Shown in pieces: positions 33,768 through 43,364 of a stretch of DNA of 64,000 nucleotides. The notes beneath the pieces were generated by a model. It was not told the origin of the DNA. It searched no databases and worked only from the letters and a program-made list of their open reading frames with translations. Origin of the DNA: Corynebacterium pseudokroppenstedtii (GTDB lineage Bacteria > Actinomycetota > Actinomycetes > Mycobacteriales > Mycobacteriaceae); contig NZ_JAEUWU010000004.1 in the NCBI RefSeq assembly GCF_019754945.1, positions 62,001 to 126,000 on the forward strand. The letters are read 5' to 3'. The translations under genes were made by a program, and so were the position numbers. The number at the start of each line of letters is the position of its first letter. Position 1 is the stretch's first letter.

Positions 33768-36485
33768 CTACTCCGACTCGGGCTGGGCGGCGCCGGATCC
33801 GGAACCTGAGGTACCAGCGTCGGGGCCACTACCCGATGATGCGTTAGAGGAGTACTCCATCGGCACGATCTGGTCGGCCTCGCCGGAGGAGTCGTCCGCA
33901 TCCTCCTTGCGTTCTTCCAGGCTGGACTCGCCCTCGCCCATCACGGCACCCGGCTTCGTCGACGTGGAGAACGTGAACTTGGCGTCGTCGCCCTTGCCTT
34001 CGCCATCCCAGCTCTCAACATCCACGGTGACCAGTTCACCGGCGGCAACCTCGCCGTAGAGGATCTTCTCCGAGAGCTGGTCCTCGATCTCGCGCTGAAT
34101 GGTACGGCGCAGCGGGCGGGCACCCAGAACGGGATCGAATCCGCGCTTAGCCAACAGCTTCTTGGCCTTGTCGGTGAGCTCGATGTCCATATCCTTGGAG
34201 CGCAGGGCGATACCCACACGGTTCACCAGCAGGTCGACCATCTGGATGATCTGATCCTGGGTGAGCTGGTGGAATACGACGATGTCGTCGATACGGTTGA
34301 GGAACTCGGGGCGGAAGTGCTTCTTGAGTTCATCGTTGACCTTGGACTTCATCCGCTCGTAGCGGCCCTCTTCGTCGGTCTCGCCGACCCCAGAGAAGCC
34401 CATTCCCACGGCCTTCGAAATGTCTCCGGTGCCCAGGTTCGAGGTGAAGATCAGAACGGTGTTCTTGAAGTCGACCACGCGGCCCTGGCCGTCGGTGAGC
34501 CGGCCATCTTCCAAGACCTGCAACAACGTGTTGTAAATCTCGTTATTGGCCTTCTCAATCTCGTCGAAGAGCACCACGGAGAACGGCTTGCGGCGGACCT
34601 TCTCGGTCAGCTGGCCGCCCTCTTCGTAGCCGACGTACCCCGGAGGGGCACCGAAGAGGCGCGACGCGGTGAACTTGTCGTGGAACTCGGACATGTCGAT
34701 CTGGATGAGGGCATCGTCTTCGCCGAAGAGGAATTCCGCCAATGCCTTCGACAGCTCGGTCTTGCCGACGCCGGACGGGCCGGCGAAGATGAACGATCCG
34801 GACGGACGACGCGGGTCCTTCAAGCCGGCACGGGTGCGTCGGATAGCGCGGGAGACAGACTTGACTGCGTCCTCCTGGCCGATGATGCGCTTGTGGAGCT
34901 CTTCCTCCATGTGCAGCAACCGGTCGGACTCTTCCTCGGTGAGCTTGAACACGGGGATGCCGGTCCAGTTCGCCAGGACCTCAGCGATCTGCTCCTCACC
35001 GACTTCGGCGACGTCTTCCAGCTCACCGGAACGCCACTGGCGTTCTTTCTCCTCGCGCTCTTCGCCGAGCTTCCGCTCCTGATCGCGCAGGCCAGCAGCC
35101 TTTTCGAAATCCTGATCGTCAATAGCCGCCTCTTTTTGCTTACGGATCTTCGCGATCTTCTCGTCGACCTTGCGGAGGGACTCCGGCGCGGTCATCCGCT
35201 TGATGCGCATCCGCGCGCCAGCCTCGTCGATAAGGTCAACGGCCTTATCCGGCAAGAAGCGGTCGTTGATGTAACGGTCAGACAGCGACGCAGCTGCGAC
35301 GAGGGCAGCGTCGGTAATGGACACATGGTGGTGTGCCTCATACTTCGGGCGCAGGCCCTTCAAGATCTCGACCGACAGCTCAACAGATGGTTCCGGAACC
35401 TGAACAGGCTGGAAACGACGCTCCAAGGCGGCATCTTTTTCGATGTGTTTCCGGTACTCATCCAGCGTCGTGGCACCAATGGTCTGGAGCTCACCGCGAG
35501 CCAGCTTCGGCTTCAACAGCGACGCGGCGTCGATGGCACCTTCGGCGGCACCCGCACCAACAATGGTGTGGATCTCGTCGATAAAGAGGATGATGTCGCC
35601 GCGCTGGTTAATTTCCTTAAGAACCTTCTTCAGGCGCTCCTCGAAGTCACCGCGGTAACGAGAACCAGCAACCAGCGAGCCCATATCCAGGGAGTACAGC
35701 TGCTTGTCCTTCAAAATCTCCGGGACCTTGCCATTGACAATGTCCAGAGCAAGCCCCTCGACGACGGCGGTTTTACCAACGCCGGGCTCGCCGATCAGGA
35801 CCGGGTTGTTCTTGGTCCGGCGGCTGAGGACCTGCATAATGCGCTCGATCTCTTTTTCACGGCCGACGACCGGATCGAGCTTGCCGTCCTTCGCGGCCTG
35901 GGTGAGGTTCCGGCCGAACTGGTCAAGGACCAGCGAGTTGGACTTGCGCCCAGACTCGTTATTGGACGAACGCCCTAACGTGGCCGAACCGACGCCAGCG
36001 CCGGCGGGCTCGCTCGTTCCCGGCTCCTGAGACTCGTCGCCCTGGCCTTCGTAGCCCGACAGCAGCTGGATAACTTGCTGACGGACGCGCGGGAGATCTG
36101 CCCCTAATTTGACGAGCACCTGGGCGGCGACGCCTTCACCCTCGCGGATGAGGCCGAGCAGAATGTGCTCCGTACCGATGTACTTGTGGCCTAGCTGCAG
36201 AGCCTCACGCAGGGAAAGCTCCAGGACTTTCTTCGCGCGCGGGGTAAAGGGGATGTAACCGCTGGGCGGCTGTGATCCCTTACCAATGATGTCTTCTACT
36301 TCGCTGCGGACAGCCTCGCGGGAAATTCCCATCGACTCGAGAGCTTTGGCAGCGACGCCTTCACCCTCGCGGATGAGGCCGAGCAGAATGTGCTCTGTAC
36401 CGATGTAATTGTGATTTAATGCCCTAGCTTCTTCCTGGGCGAGCACAACCACACGACGGGCGCGGTCGGTAAACCTCTCAAACAT
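33768..36485 (-). CDS. clpC: ClpC AAA+ unfoldase
   Basis: From the ATG at 36485 (AAGGAC upstream) the protein has 905 residues. Two Clp N-terminal repeats each contain [24 protein letters not shown] text. AAA domain 1 has Walker A GEPGVGKT and [14 protein letters not shown]-like coiled middle domain ([20 protein letters not shown]) follows. AAA domain 2 has GPSGVGKT and FDEIEKAN. The C-terminal 60 residues are a Gly/Ser/Glu-rich extension. ClpC feeds unfolded proteins to ClpP. A ClgR-type site lies upstream at 36743-36760. Confidence 0.96.
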   Translation of the reverse strand: MFERFTDRARRVVVLAQEEARALNHNYIGTEHILLGLIREGEGVAAKALESMGISREAVRSEVEDIIGKGSQPPSGYIPFTPRAKKVLELSLREALQLGHKYIGTEHILLGLIREGEGVAAQVLVKLGADLPRVRQQVIQLLSGYEGQGDESQEPGTSEPAGAGVGSATLGRSSNNESGRKSNSLVLDQFGRNLTQAAKDGKLDPVVGREKEIERIMQVLSRRTKNNPVLIGEPGVGKTAVVEGLALDIVNGKVPEILKDKQLYSLDMGSLVAGSRYRGDFEERLKKVLKEINQRGDIILFIDEIHTIVGAGAAEGAIDAASLLKPKLARGELQTIGATTLDEYRKHIEKDAALERRFQPVQVPEPSVELSVEILKGLRPKYEAHHHVSITDAALVAAASLSDRYINDRFLPDKAVDLIDEAGARMRIKRMTAPESLRKVDEKIAKIRKQKEAAIDDQDFEKAAGLRDQERKLGEEREEKERQWRSGELEDVAEVGEEQIAEVLANWTGIPVFKLTEEESDRLLHMEEELHKRIIGQEDAVKSVSRAIRRTRAGLKDPRRPSGSFIFAGPSGVGKTELSKALAEFLFGEDDALIQIDMSEFHDKFTASRLFGAPPGYVGYEEGGQLTEKVRRKPFSVVLFDEIEKANNEIYNTLLQVLEDGRLTDGQGRVVDFKNTVLIFTSNLGTGDISKAVGMGFSGVGETDEEGRYERMKSKVNDELKKHFRPEFLNRIDDIVVFHQLTQDQIIQMVDLLVNRVGIALRSKDMDIELTDKAKKLLAKRGFDPVLGARPLRRTIQREIEDQLSEKILYGEVAAGELVTVDVESWDGEGKGDDAKFTFSTSTKPGAVMGEGESSLEERKEDADDSSGEADQIVPMEYSSNASSGSGPDAGTSGSGSGAAQPESE

Positions 36486-36926
36486 GTACTGTCCTTCGCG
36501 TTGAAAAATAAGCGTTGTCCGGCCGTTGGGTTCTATCCTCCGGGACGGTGGATGCCCACCGAACTGGATTGCAGACACACCAGCGACTTATGGTTTCACA
36601 CCACTGTAACGGCTGGGCCGGACATGAACTTCCCCTTGGAGGAGATTACTTGCCCGAAAACGTCAAAAACGGGACATCAGACATACTGCCACACCCCTAT
36701 TTATGCAGGTCAAAGGCATTGTCGACGGTTGTTCAGACGTGCGTACGCCGGGAGCGAACATAGCCATATGAGGCCCAAAATCGCACGATCGACGGCACCC
36801 CCGCCCGAACTCACCGCGACGGCGGCTGCGGGGTTCCCCGGCGCTGGCTAAAGTAGCCCAACATAACGATCGCGCTCCAGCGCGCATGATTACTAATCGA
36901 CAACACCACGTGGGAGACACATCATC
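36486..36926. other. clpC upstream region
   Basis: No gene is seen between clpC and the divergent SDR gene. The region holds the candidate ClgR operator at 36743-36760 and presumably the clpC promoters. Confidence 0.5.
36743..36760 (-). promoter_or_regulatory. Candidate ClgR operator of clpC
   Basis: The minus strand reads TGTTCGCTCCCGGCGTAC. Against the C. glutamicum ClgR consensus as remembered (W-N2-W-CGC-Y-N-A-N-R-GCG-WWS) only the central A is different. ClgR activates clp genes under protein stress. The distance to the clpC ATG is about 260 bases. Confidence 0.5.
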
Positions 36927-37973
36927 ATGATTCGGAAGAAATCGGCTTCGCCTCGCCCCGACGGCTCGGAAGGCTTAGGAGGCGCAGGCGGCTCGGAGGG
37001 CTCGGATACACCAGTAGGCACCGATAGCGCTTCAACCTCGACTTCCTCGACGAATGAAGCACAAGGATCACATTTCGACCGCGCCGAGGCCACCGCGAAT
37101 ACCACCGACACCACGGGCGCACGGCAGGACCAGAGCGTCACCGCATCATCGTTGAATGTGAAATCAAACGCCGGCCAGAGTGTCGTCGAAACTGAACCGC
37201 ATGGTTTTATTTCTGTCGATTTAAGTGGCCGTACCGCCGTCGTCACTGGGGGTGCCGGCGGGATTGGTGCGGCTGCGGCGCGGGCTTTGGCGGCGTCGGG
37301 TGCGCACGTCATCGTCGCTGATTTAATTGGTCAGGATACCGATGGAACGGTGGACGATATCCATGAGCTCGGTGGTTCCGCGGAAGTGTGGGATGTGGAT
37401 TTGCGCGACCATGAGCTCCTGGCGGAGATGACGCTAGATTGCGATATTTTGGTCAACTGCGCAGGGTCGCAGGTGATTGCCCATATTGAGGATTACGAAC
37501 CAGCGGACTGGGATCGGATTATCGACACCATGTTGACGGCCCCATTTTTGCTGACGCGGGCGGCACTCCCCCACATGTACGAGGAAGAGTGGGGGCGCAT
37601 TGTGAATGTGTGTAGCGTGCATGGGCTCCGCGGGTCGGAAGGGCGGGTGGCCTACACGTCCGCGATGCATGGTTTGGAGGGCTTGACGAAGGTCACGGCG
37701 ATTGAGGGTGGGCCTCACGGTGTGACGGCGAATTGTGTGAACCCCGGTTTTACAAGGACTGCACAGGTTCAGAAGCAGATCCGGCAGCAGGCTGCGCTCC
37801 ATTGGCTCCCAGAAGACGAAGTCGTAGAGAAAGTGCTGCTGAACCGTAATTCGATCAAGGAAATGGCCACGGTGGATGAGGTCGCTGCACAGATTATTTG
37901 GTTGTGCTCCGACTATGCGCGCCTGATTACCGGCTCTAGCTTGTCTATCGACGGTGGTGCTACGGCTAGCTAA
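36927..37973 (+). CDS. SDR family protein, 3-hydroxybutyrate-dehydrogenase-like, with catalytic Lys replaced
   Basis: The protein has 348 residues. A disordered Ser/Thr/Gly/Glu-rich leader of about 95 residues precedes a Rossmann domain. TGGAGGIG binds the cofactor, VNCAG is the structural NAG-like motif, VNVCSVHG holds the catalytic Ser, and Tyr stands in VAYTSAMHGLEGLTKV. In the SDR Y-x3-K motif the Lys is Met here (codon ATG at 37665-37667). Flanking residues match 3-hydroxybutyrate dehydrogenases closely, including LITGSSLSIDGG. Loss of the Lys should strongly weaken activity, so it may be a non-catalytic relative or have changed chemistry. Confidence 0.85.
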   Translation: MIRKKSASPRPDGSEGLGGAGGSEGSDTPVGTDSASTSTSSTNEAQGSHFDRAEATANTTDTTGARQDQSVTASSLNVKSNAGQSVVETEPHGFISVDLSGRTAVVTGGAGGIGAAAARALAASGAHVIVADLIGQDTDGTVDDIHELGGSAEVWDVDLRDHELLAEMTLDCDILVNCAGSQVIAHIEDYEPADWDRIIDTMLTAPFLLTRAALPHMYEEEWGRIVNVCSVHGLRGSEGRVAYTSAMHGLEGLTKVTAIEGGPHGVTANCVNPGFTRTAQVQKQIRQQAALHWLPEDEVVEKVLLNRNSIKEMATVDEVAAQIIWLCSDYARLITGSSLSIDGGATAS

Positions 37974-38048
37974 GTGGCAGTGAGCACGTTAGCGAGTTCG
38001 GCTCAGTGGCAGCGGGAATCGGTGGATTGAGGGTGAGTACGGTAATCC

Positions 38049-38636
38049 ATGATGAGTGAAGCTGATGTGAATTCGGTGCGCGATCTTAATTCGGTGCATG
38101 ATCGGGCCCATGGGATAGCGCGTGCGCTGGGCGAAGACACGATCCGCAACCCTAACCCTCCTCTTCATGTTGTGTTTGACCAGCCGGTGATACCTCCGAA
38201 CACTGGCAATGCGATTCGCATGTGTGCAGGTGTGGGGGCACATCTGCATTTGTGCGAACCGTTGGGGTTCAATTTGGAGGAAAAGAATTTACGACGGGCC
38301 GGGTTGGACTATCACGATTTGGTGGATGTGACTATTCACCCCAGCTTGGACGAGTGTTTGACGACGCTGGGCGCGGGGGCGCCGGATGGCCCGAAGGTGT
38401 ATGCGTTCACGTCGCATACGTCGGTGCGCGTGGACACTGTGTCCTACCAGTGGGGCGATGTGCTCCTTTTCGGTTGTGAGCCCACGGGCCTGAGTGCTGA
38501 GGCGTTGGCCGATCCTCGGATTACGAGTCGCGTGCGGATCCCTATGCTTCCTGGGCGCCGGTCGATAAATTTGTCGAACGCGGCGGCGGTGGGTGCTTAT
38601 GAAGCGTGGCGGCAGCTTGGTTACCAGGGCGTATAG
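38049..38636 (+). CDS. trmL: tRNA (cytidine/uridine-34-2'-O)-methyltransferase TrmL
   Basis: The protein has 195 residues (two adjacent ATGs). After a leader of about 38 residues the SPOUT domain shows VVFDQPVIPPNTGNAIRMCA, LEEKNLRRAGLDYHDLVDVT, LLFGCEPTGLSAEAL and RIPMLPGRRSINLSNAAAVG. These are the motifs of TrmL (YibK), which methylates the wobble ribose of leucine tRNAs. It converges on dnaE2 with a 37-base gap. Confidence 0.9.
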   Translation: MMSEADVNSVRDLNSVHDRAHGIARALGEDTIRNPNPPLHVVFDQPVIPPNTGNAIRMCAGVGAHLHLCEPLGFNLEEKNLRRAGLDYHDLVDVTIHPSLDECLTTLGAGAPDGPKVYAFTSHTSVRVDTVSYQWGDVLLFGCEPTGLSAEALADPRITSRVRIPMLPGRRSINLSNAAAVGAYEAWRQLGYQGV

Positions 38637-38673
38637 GTGGGCGTAGTAGTGCTTGCCCGGGGCGTATAGGTTG

Positions 38674-41600
38674 TCACCGGAAATCTCGTGATGGTCCGGC
38701 AAGGGCGGCGCCTCCCAATGTGGTATCCAGAGATTCAATGCGATCTGCTACCACGGCGACGACTCCTGCTGCATTGTGGACGATTCCTCGTACAGTGACC
38801 ATGCGCGATGTTTGGGCCACCGTTCTGTAACGCGTCCAGCACCCGGGGGACACTGTGATGTTCGCAAGACCTGTTTCATCTTCCAGACCGAGGAAAACCA
38901 CACCACCTGCCGTTCCTGGCCGCTGACGGTGGGTGACTGTCCCCGCGACGGTCACCCGGGTGGAGTCTTCGCACGACGCTAACTGGCTAATGGACACGAT
39001 CCCCGCATTATCCAGGTGTTTTCTCAGCAGTTCGACGGGGTGGATATCGGCTGTGATGCCCGTCGACGCTATGTCAGCCGCGGCAAGTTCAAACGCGCTC
39101 ATCCCCGGTAGGGACGGTATCGAGATTTCACTCATCCCGGGAAGCATGCCGGGCCGCTCATGAGCTGCAATTCCTGCAGCCCACAGGCCTTCGCGCCGGT
39201 CAATCCCCATGCTGCGGAGCGCACCTGCGGTGGCAAGCGCCTCCACCTGGGGCACACTGATTCCCGCCCGGCGCGACAGATCCGCGATTCGCGTAAAGGG
39301 GCCGCCGTCTGCGCGCGCCTGGACGACAGCTTCCGCCCCACGGGCGCCGAGCCCCTTCACAGCGCCGAGCCCCAGCCTCAGACTGTTGGCGGCGCCGGGT
39401 TCCAGGTCAGGGTTGTCGAGGGCGGTGGCCTCCACGTCGGAGTGGTTGACGTCGATGGGGAGGATATCGACGCCGTGGCGTCGGGCGTCGGCAATAAGTG
39501 ATTGTGGGGAATAAAACCCCATGGGCTGGGCTCGGAGAAGGGCGACGCAGAATTCCGCCGGGTAGTAGCGCTTGAACCATGCGGAGAAGTAGACGATCGA
39601 CGCGAAGGATTGTGCGTGGGATTCGGGGAATCCGTAGGCGGCGAAGGCAATGATTTTCTTCCATAGCGTGGTGATGGTGGTCTCATCCATGCCGTGCTTA
39701 TCCCGGCAGCCGCGAGCGAAGCGGGCGTGGAGCTGCTCCATTTTCTTGGCGGAGCGCTTCGACCCCATGGCACGCCGCAGGGCGTCGGCCTCGACGGGGG
39801 TGAATCCTGCGGCGTCGACGGCGACCCTCATGACCTGTTCCTGAAACAGCGGGACACCCAGCGTTTTTGCTAGTGCGTCCTTGAGGCAGGCGTGGTCAAA
39901 GGTGACTTCTTCTTCACCGTTTCGACGTCGAATGTAGGGGTGGACCGACCCGCCTTGGATGGGACCTGGGCGAATGAGGGCAACCTGGACGACGAGATCG
40001 TAGAACTCGCGTGGCTTGAGCCGGGGCAGGGCGGACATTTGGGCACGGGATTCCACTTGGAATACGCCCACAGCGTCGGCGCGGGCGAGCATGGCGTACA
40101 CCTCGGGGTCATCGAGCCCTAGCTGCCACAGATTCACTGTTCGTCCGCGGTGGTCGCGGACTTGGTCGATGGCGTGATGGATGGCTTCCAACATGCCGAG
40201 CCCGAGGAGATCGAATTTGACGAGACCTCCGCTGGCTGCGTCGTCTTTGTCCCACTGGATGATGGAGCGGTTCTCCATTCGTGCCCATTCGACGGGGACG
40301 ACGTCGGCAATGGGGCGGTCACAGATCACCATTCCGCCCGAGTGGATCCCCAGGTGACGGGGTTGCCCGCGGAGTTGCTCGGCAAGGGTGGCTACATCGT
40401 TGGGGGCGTCGTCGAGGCCACGCACCCACGCGTCGATGCGGCCGGGTGAATACCCTAGGGCGCGGGCTGCATCGCGGAGGGCTCCCCGTCGTCGATATGT
40501 AATGACATTAGCCACCTGAGCGGCGTTTTCTCTGCCGTATTTGCGATAGCAATATTGAATAACTTCTTCCCGACGGCCTGACTCAATGTCCAGATCAATA
40601 TCCGGCGGGCCTTCCCTTTCCGGGCTGAGGAAGCGTTCGAAGAGAAGATCGGCGGCAACGGGATCCACATTGGTAATTCCAAGGGCAAAGCACACCGCCG
40701 AGTTCGCCGACGAACCTCTCCCCTGCGCCAAGATATTGGCCTGGCGGCAAAAGTCGACCAAGTCCGTCACGATGAGGAAGTACCCCGGAAAATTTAGGTT
40801 CCCAATCACGTTGAGCTCGTGATCAATTTGCGCCCACGCTGCGGGGTTATCCTCCCGTGAGCCGTAACGCGCAGCGCCGCGCTCCTCCACCATGTGCTCG
40901 AGCCAGGTGATTTCCGTATATCCTTCCGGGACCGGCCAATCGGGAAGCTCCGGCGCAATGGTAGTGAGTGTGAAGGCACATTCACGGGCCACGGCAAGCG
41001 TGTTCGCCGTGAGTTCCGGATAATCGGCGTCGAACATTTCCGCCCCACTGCGCAGGTATGTCCCACCGATGGGATGCGTGTATGGCTCTGCATCCTCGAC
41101 ATCTTTCCGATATCTCAGCGCTGTTTTCGTCCCAGCTAGACGCCCACTTTTGGGCCGCGCCGCGGTGGCCGCGGAGGAATACACCGCCGCTAGACCCAGC
41201 TGTTCAGCGGCCTCCAACTGTTCTTCATGACGGTCAGCATCATCGGGCACGAGCAGCCGGTCAAGCTCCACAACAACCCGAGGAAAATGCTCCACGAGCT
41301 CATCAAGGTGGGGCGTCCATGAATAGTCCGCCAGGATAATCCAGTGGTCACCACCGCGCCGGGCCAATTCGTCAATAGGCGGATAACGCACCTCATTCTT
41401 CTCGCCCGTACACATGTGCGCTTCGGAAATCACGCGTGACAGGCGTCGATACCCCTCCGCCCCACGACACAGCACCGTTAAAATTCTTTCGTTTTTCGAC
41501 GACGCAGACTGGGAAGAATAAACCGAGTTTTGCGACGAAGGCGACGCCGACGATGACGAGGCTGCGGACGACGACGCAGCCTGGGGTGAGGAAACAGACG

Positions 41601-42030
41601 GCGTCAATGTCAGCTCCGCGCCGAAGATGGTGGCGATTCCGGAATCGGCGGCAGCCTCTGCGAATTGAACAGCGCCATACACCCCGTCACGATCCACCAA
41701 CGCGAGCACTTCGAGGCCTAATTCGGCAGCTGAATCCACCATCTCTGCGGGCGACGACGCCCCACGGAGAAAGGAATATGCCGAACATGCGTGCAGTTCA
41801 GCGAAGGGAATATGATCGCGTTGGTTAGCTCCAGCGCGAGGACTCTCGTCCTGATGAGAGATCATCGTCGCCGTATCCGATTGCATCGGAGAAACACTGG
41901 ATGACATGGCGCTTTGTGGTGTCTCCGAGGAAGAAATGGGCTCGGTATCCGTTCCTGATAAGATACGCTCCAGCCGCGACCACGACAGTGGCCTACCATT
42001 CATCGAACCTCGAGCCGTCACCCAATCCAT
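38674..42030 (-). CDS. dnaE2: Error-prone DNA polymerase III alpha subunit DnaE2 (ImuC)
   Basis: The protein has 1118 residues. A leader of about 70 residues precedes the PHP domain (FAELHACSAYSFLRGASSPA, VLALVDRDGVYGAVQFAEAA). A Ser-rich insertion follows near 155-180. The polymerase core has LAQGRGSSANSAVCFALGIT, PDIDLDIESGRREEVIQYCY (catalytic acids) and MGSKRSAKKMEQL. The C-terminal OB-fold ends the protein. DnaE2 is the polymerase of the damage-induced mutasome, working with ImuA' and ImuB encoded at 46460-49059. A LexA-type box sits 11 bases before the start. Not DnaE1, judged by length and by the LRGASSP-type text. Confidence 0.93.
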   Translation of the reverse strand: MDWVTARGSMNGRPLSWSRLERILSGTDTEPISSSETPQSAMSSSVSPMQSDTATMISHQDESPRAGANQRDHIPFAELHACSAYSFLRGASSPAEMVDSAAELGLEVLALVDRDGVYGAVQFAEAAADSGIATIFGAELTLTPSVSSPQAASSSAASSSSASPSSQNSVYSSQSASSKNERILTVLCRGAEGYRRLSRVISEAHMCTGEKNEVRYPPIDELARRGGDHWIILADYSWTPHLDELVEHFPRVVVELDRLLVPDDADRHEEQLEAAEQLGLAAVYSSAATAARPKSGRLAGTKTALRYRKDVEDAEPYTHPIGGTYLRSGAEMFDADYPELTANTLAVARECAFTLTTIAPELPDWPVPEGYTEITWLEHMVEERGAARYGSREDNPAAWAQIDHELNVIGNLNFPGYFLIVTDLVDFCRQANILAQGRGSSANSAVCFALGITNVDPVAADLLFERFLSPEREGPPDIDLDIESGRREEVIQYCYRKYGRENAAQVANVITYRRRGALRDAARALGYSPGRIDAWVRGLDDAPNDVATLAEQLRGQPRHLGIHSGGMVICDRPIADVVPVEWARMENRSIIQWDKDDAASGGLVKFDLLGLGMLEAIHHAIDQVRDHRGRTVNLWQLGLDDPEVYAMLARADAVGVFQVESRAQMSALPRLKPREFYDLVVQVALIRPGPIQGGSVHPYIRRRNGEEEVTFDHACLKDALAKTLGVPLFQEQVMRVAVDAAGFTPVEADALRRAMGSKRSAKKMEQLHARFARGCRDKHGMDETTITTLWKKIIAFAAYGFPESHAQSFASIVYFSAWFKRYYPAEFCVALLRAQPMGFYSPQSLIADARRHGVDILPIDVNHSDVEATALDNPDLEPGAANSLRLGLGAVKGLGARGAEAVVQARADGGPFTRIADLSRRAGISVPQVEALATAGALRSMGIDRREGLWAAGIAAHERPGMLPGMSEISIPSLPGMSAFELAAADIASTGITADIHPVELLRKHLDNAGIVSISQLASCEDSTRVTVAGTVTHRQRPGTAGGVVFLGLEDETGLANITVSPGCWTRYRTVAQTSRMVTVRGIVHNAAGVVAVVADRIESLDTTLGGAALAGPSRDFR

Positions 42031-42040
42031 AGCGATAGGT

Positions 42041-42056
42041 TAGTACGCGTGTTCGA
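42041..42056 (-). promoter_or_regulatory. LexA (SOS) box of dnaE2
   Basis: The 16-mer TAGTACGCGTGTTCGA (minus strand TCGAACACGCGTACTA) fits the actinobacterial SOS box TCGAAC-N4-GTTCGA with one perfect half and two mismatches in the other. A GATAAT -10-like element touches its upstream edge on the minus strand, so LexA would block the dnaE2 promoter. It is 14/16 identical to the site at 49350-49365. Confidence 0.75.
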
Positions 42057-42286
42057 TTATCGCTAGTGCCATTCGCCACACCCAAGACATTGCCTGGCAG
42101 CGCCCTATTTTTCGTTCACTACCCCACTCTCCACCCCACCAATACCCCGTCGCCTATTGCGTCGCTACCCCATCACGCCCCCGTCGTAAATCGGCCATAA
42201 TCCCGCCGCAACATGGCTTGTTACCTCGCTCGTTAGGCCCAAATTTTTATATCTCTTCACAAGAAGGCAGAATGAGTCTCGACAAT

Positions 42287-42302
42287 TAGACAGCTTGGTC
42301 TA
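42287..42302 (+). promoter_or_regulatory. McbR operator of metQNI
   Basis: TAGAC-AGCTTG-GTCTA matches the known McbR site TAGAC-N6-GTCTA exactly. McbR is the corynebacterial master repressor of methionine and sulfur metabolism. It lies about 170 bases before metQ. Between them, GGCCAG/CTGGCC (42359-42376) can form a small hairpin. No SAM riboswitch was recognised. The segment 42057-42286 shows nothing else. Confidence 0.8.
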
Positions 42303-42473
42303 TGATTTTGGCCGTTGGGGTATCGGTTCACGTGAGCTCAACTCCACCGTCCGAGCATGGCCAGCCTTGTCTGGCCTCACCGCTGTGGCCTCGAGTTAGA
42401 CGCAGCGCTTTAGAGACTCGCACTGACAATCACATCATTACGACAACCACATGAATGAAGGGACACAACGATC

Positions 42474-43364
42474 ATGGTCACATCATTACGGCGTCTCAGC
42501 GCGCTCATCCTGGCGTCCGGGCTCACACTGACCGGCGTCACCGCGTGCCATCCACCGGGAGAAAGCAGCGGTGGATCTAACACCGTGACCATTGGTACGA
42601 CCGATTCGTCGAAAACGGCATGGACAGCTTTCCGTCAAGAAGCTGAGAAAGAAGGCATCCACTTGGATGTCCAGGATTTCTCGGATTACAACACGCCGAA
42701 TACTGCGCTCAGCGAGGGCGTGTTGGATGTGAATTTATTCCAGCACATTAAATTCTTGGCGTCGTATAACGTCGAATCTAATTCGGATCTCGTTCCCGTT
42801 GGTTCGACCGAAATTGTTCCGCTCGCTTTGTTCTATAAGGGGCATACAGACATTAATGATCTTAAAGACGGAACGTCTATCGCTATCCCCAATGACAGTA
42901 CTAACCAAGGACGAGCTATTAATCTCCTCGAAGCACAGCACTTGGTGACGCTGAAGAAAACGGGCCTCTTGAACCCCACCCCAGCGGATATCGATCAATC
43001 ACAATCAAAGGTCAGTGTAACCCCTGTCGACGCTGCTCAAACAGCTACGGCTTGGGGTGAGGGAACACCCGCCGTCGTGAATAATACGTATCTTCTTCGT
43101 GCGGGAATTGATCCGAAGACGGCAATTGCCGCTGATGATCCCAAAGCTGACAATGCAAAGCCATATATCAATGTTCTCGCCACTCGTCCCGAAAAGAAGA
43201 ATGACGAAAACATCAAGAAATTGGTGAAAGTTTGGCACAGCGATGCCGTCCAAAAGGCGAATGCTGAGGATTCAAAGGGTACGTCCGTATCTGTCGACCT
43301 CCCCGCTAACCAACTAGAGGATATTTTGAAAGATACTGAAAAGAAAACACGGGAGGAATCCTAA
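42474..43364 (+). CDS. metQ: Methionine ABC transporter substrate-binding lipoprotein MetQ
   Basis: The protein has 296 residues. A lipoprotein signal ends at Cys25 (TGVTAC). The NlpA/MetQ fold is seen in VTIGTTDSSKTAWTAFRQEA, DVNLFQHIKFLASYNVESNS, IAIPNDSTNQGRAINLLEAQ and PAVVNNTYLLRAGIDPKTAI. It captures methionine for the MetNI importer encoded downstream; its stop overlaps the metN start by one base. The McbR box upstream should repress it when methionine is ample. Confidence 0.92.
   Translation: MVTSLRRLSALILASGLTLTGVTACHPPGESSGGSNTVTIGTTDSSKTAWTAFRQEAEKEGIHLDVQDFSDYNTPNTALSEGVLDVNLFQHIKFLASYNVESNSDLVPVGSTEIVPLALFYKGHTDINDLKDGTSIAIPNDSTNQGRAINLLEAQHLVTLKKTGLLNPTPADIDQSQSKVSVTPVDAAQTATAWGEGTPAVVNNTYLLRAGIDPKTAIAADDPKADNAKPYINVLATRPEKKNDENIKKLVKVWHSDAVQKANAEDSKGTSVSVDLPANQLEDILKDTEKKTREES

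Noticed and set aside
42303..42473. Possible SAM riboswitch before metQ
   Set aside because: Only a small GGCCAG/CTGGCC hairpin is present; no class-specific core or terminator was recognised, and McbR explains the regulation.
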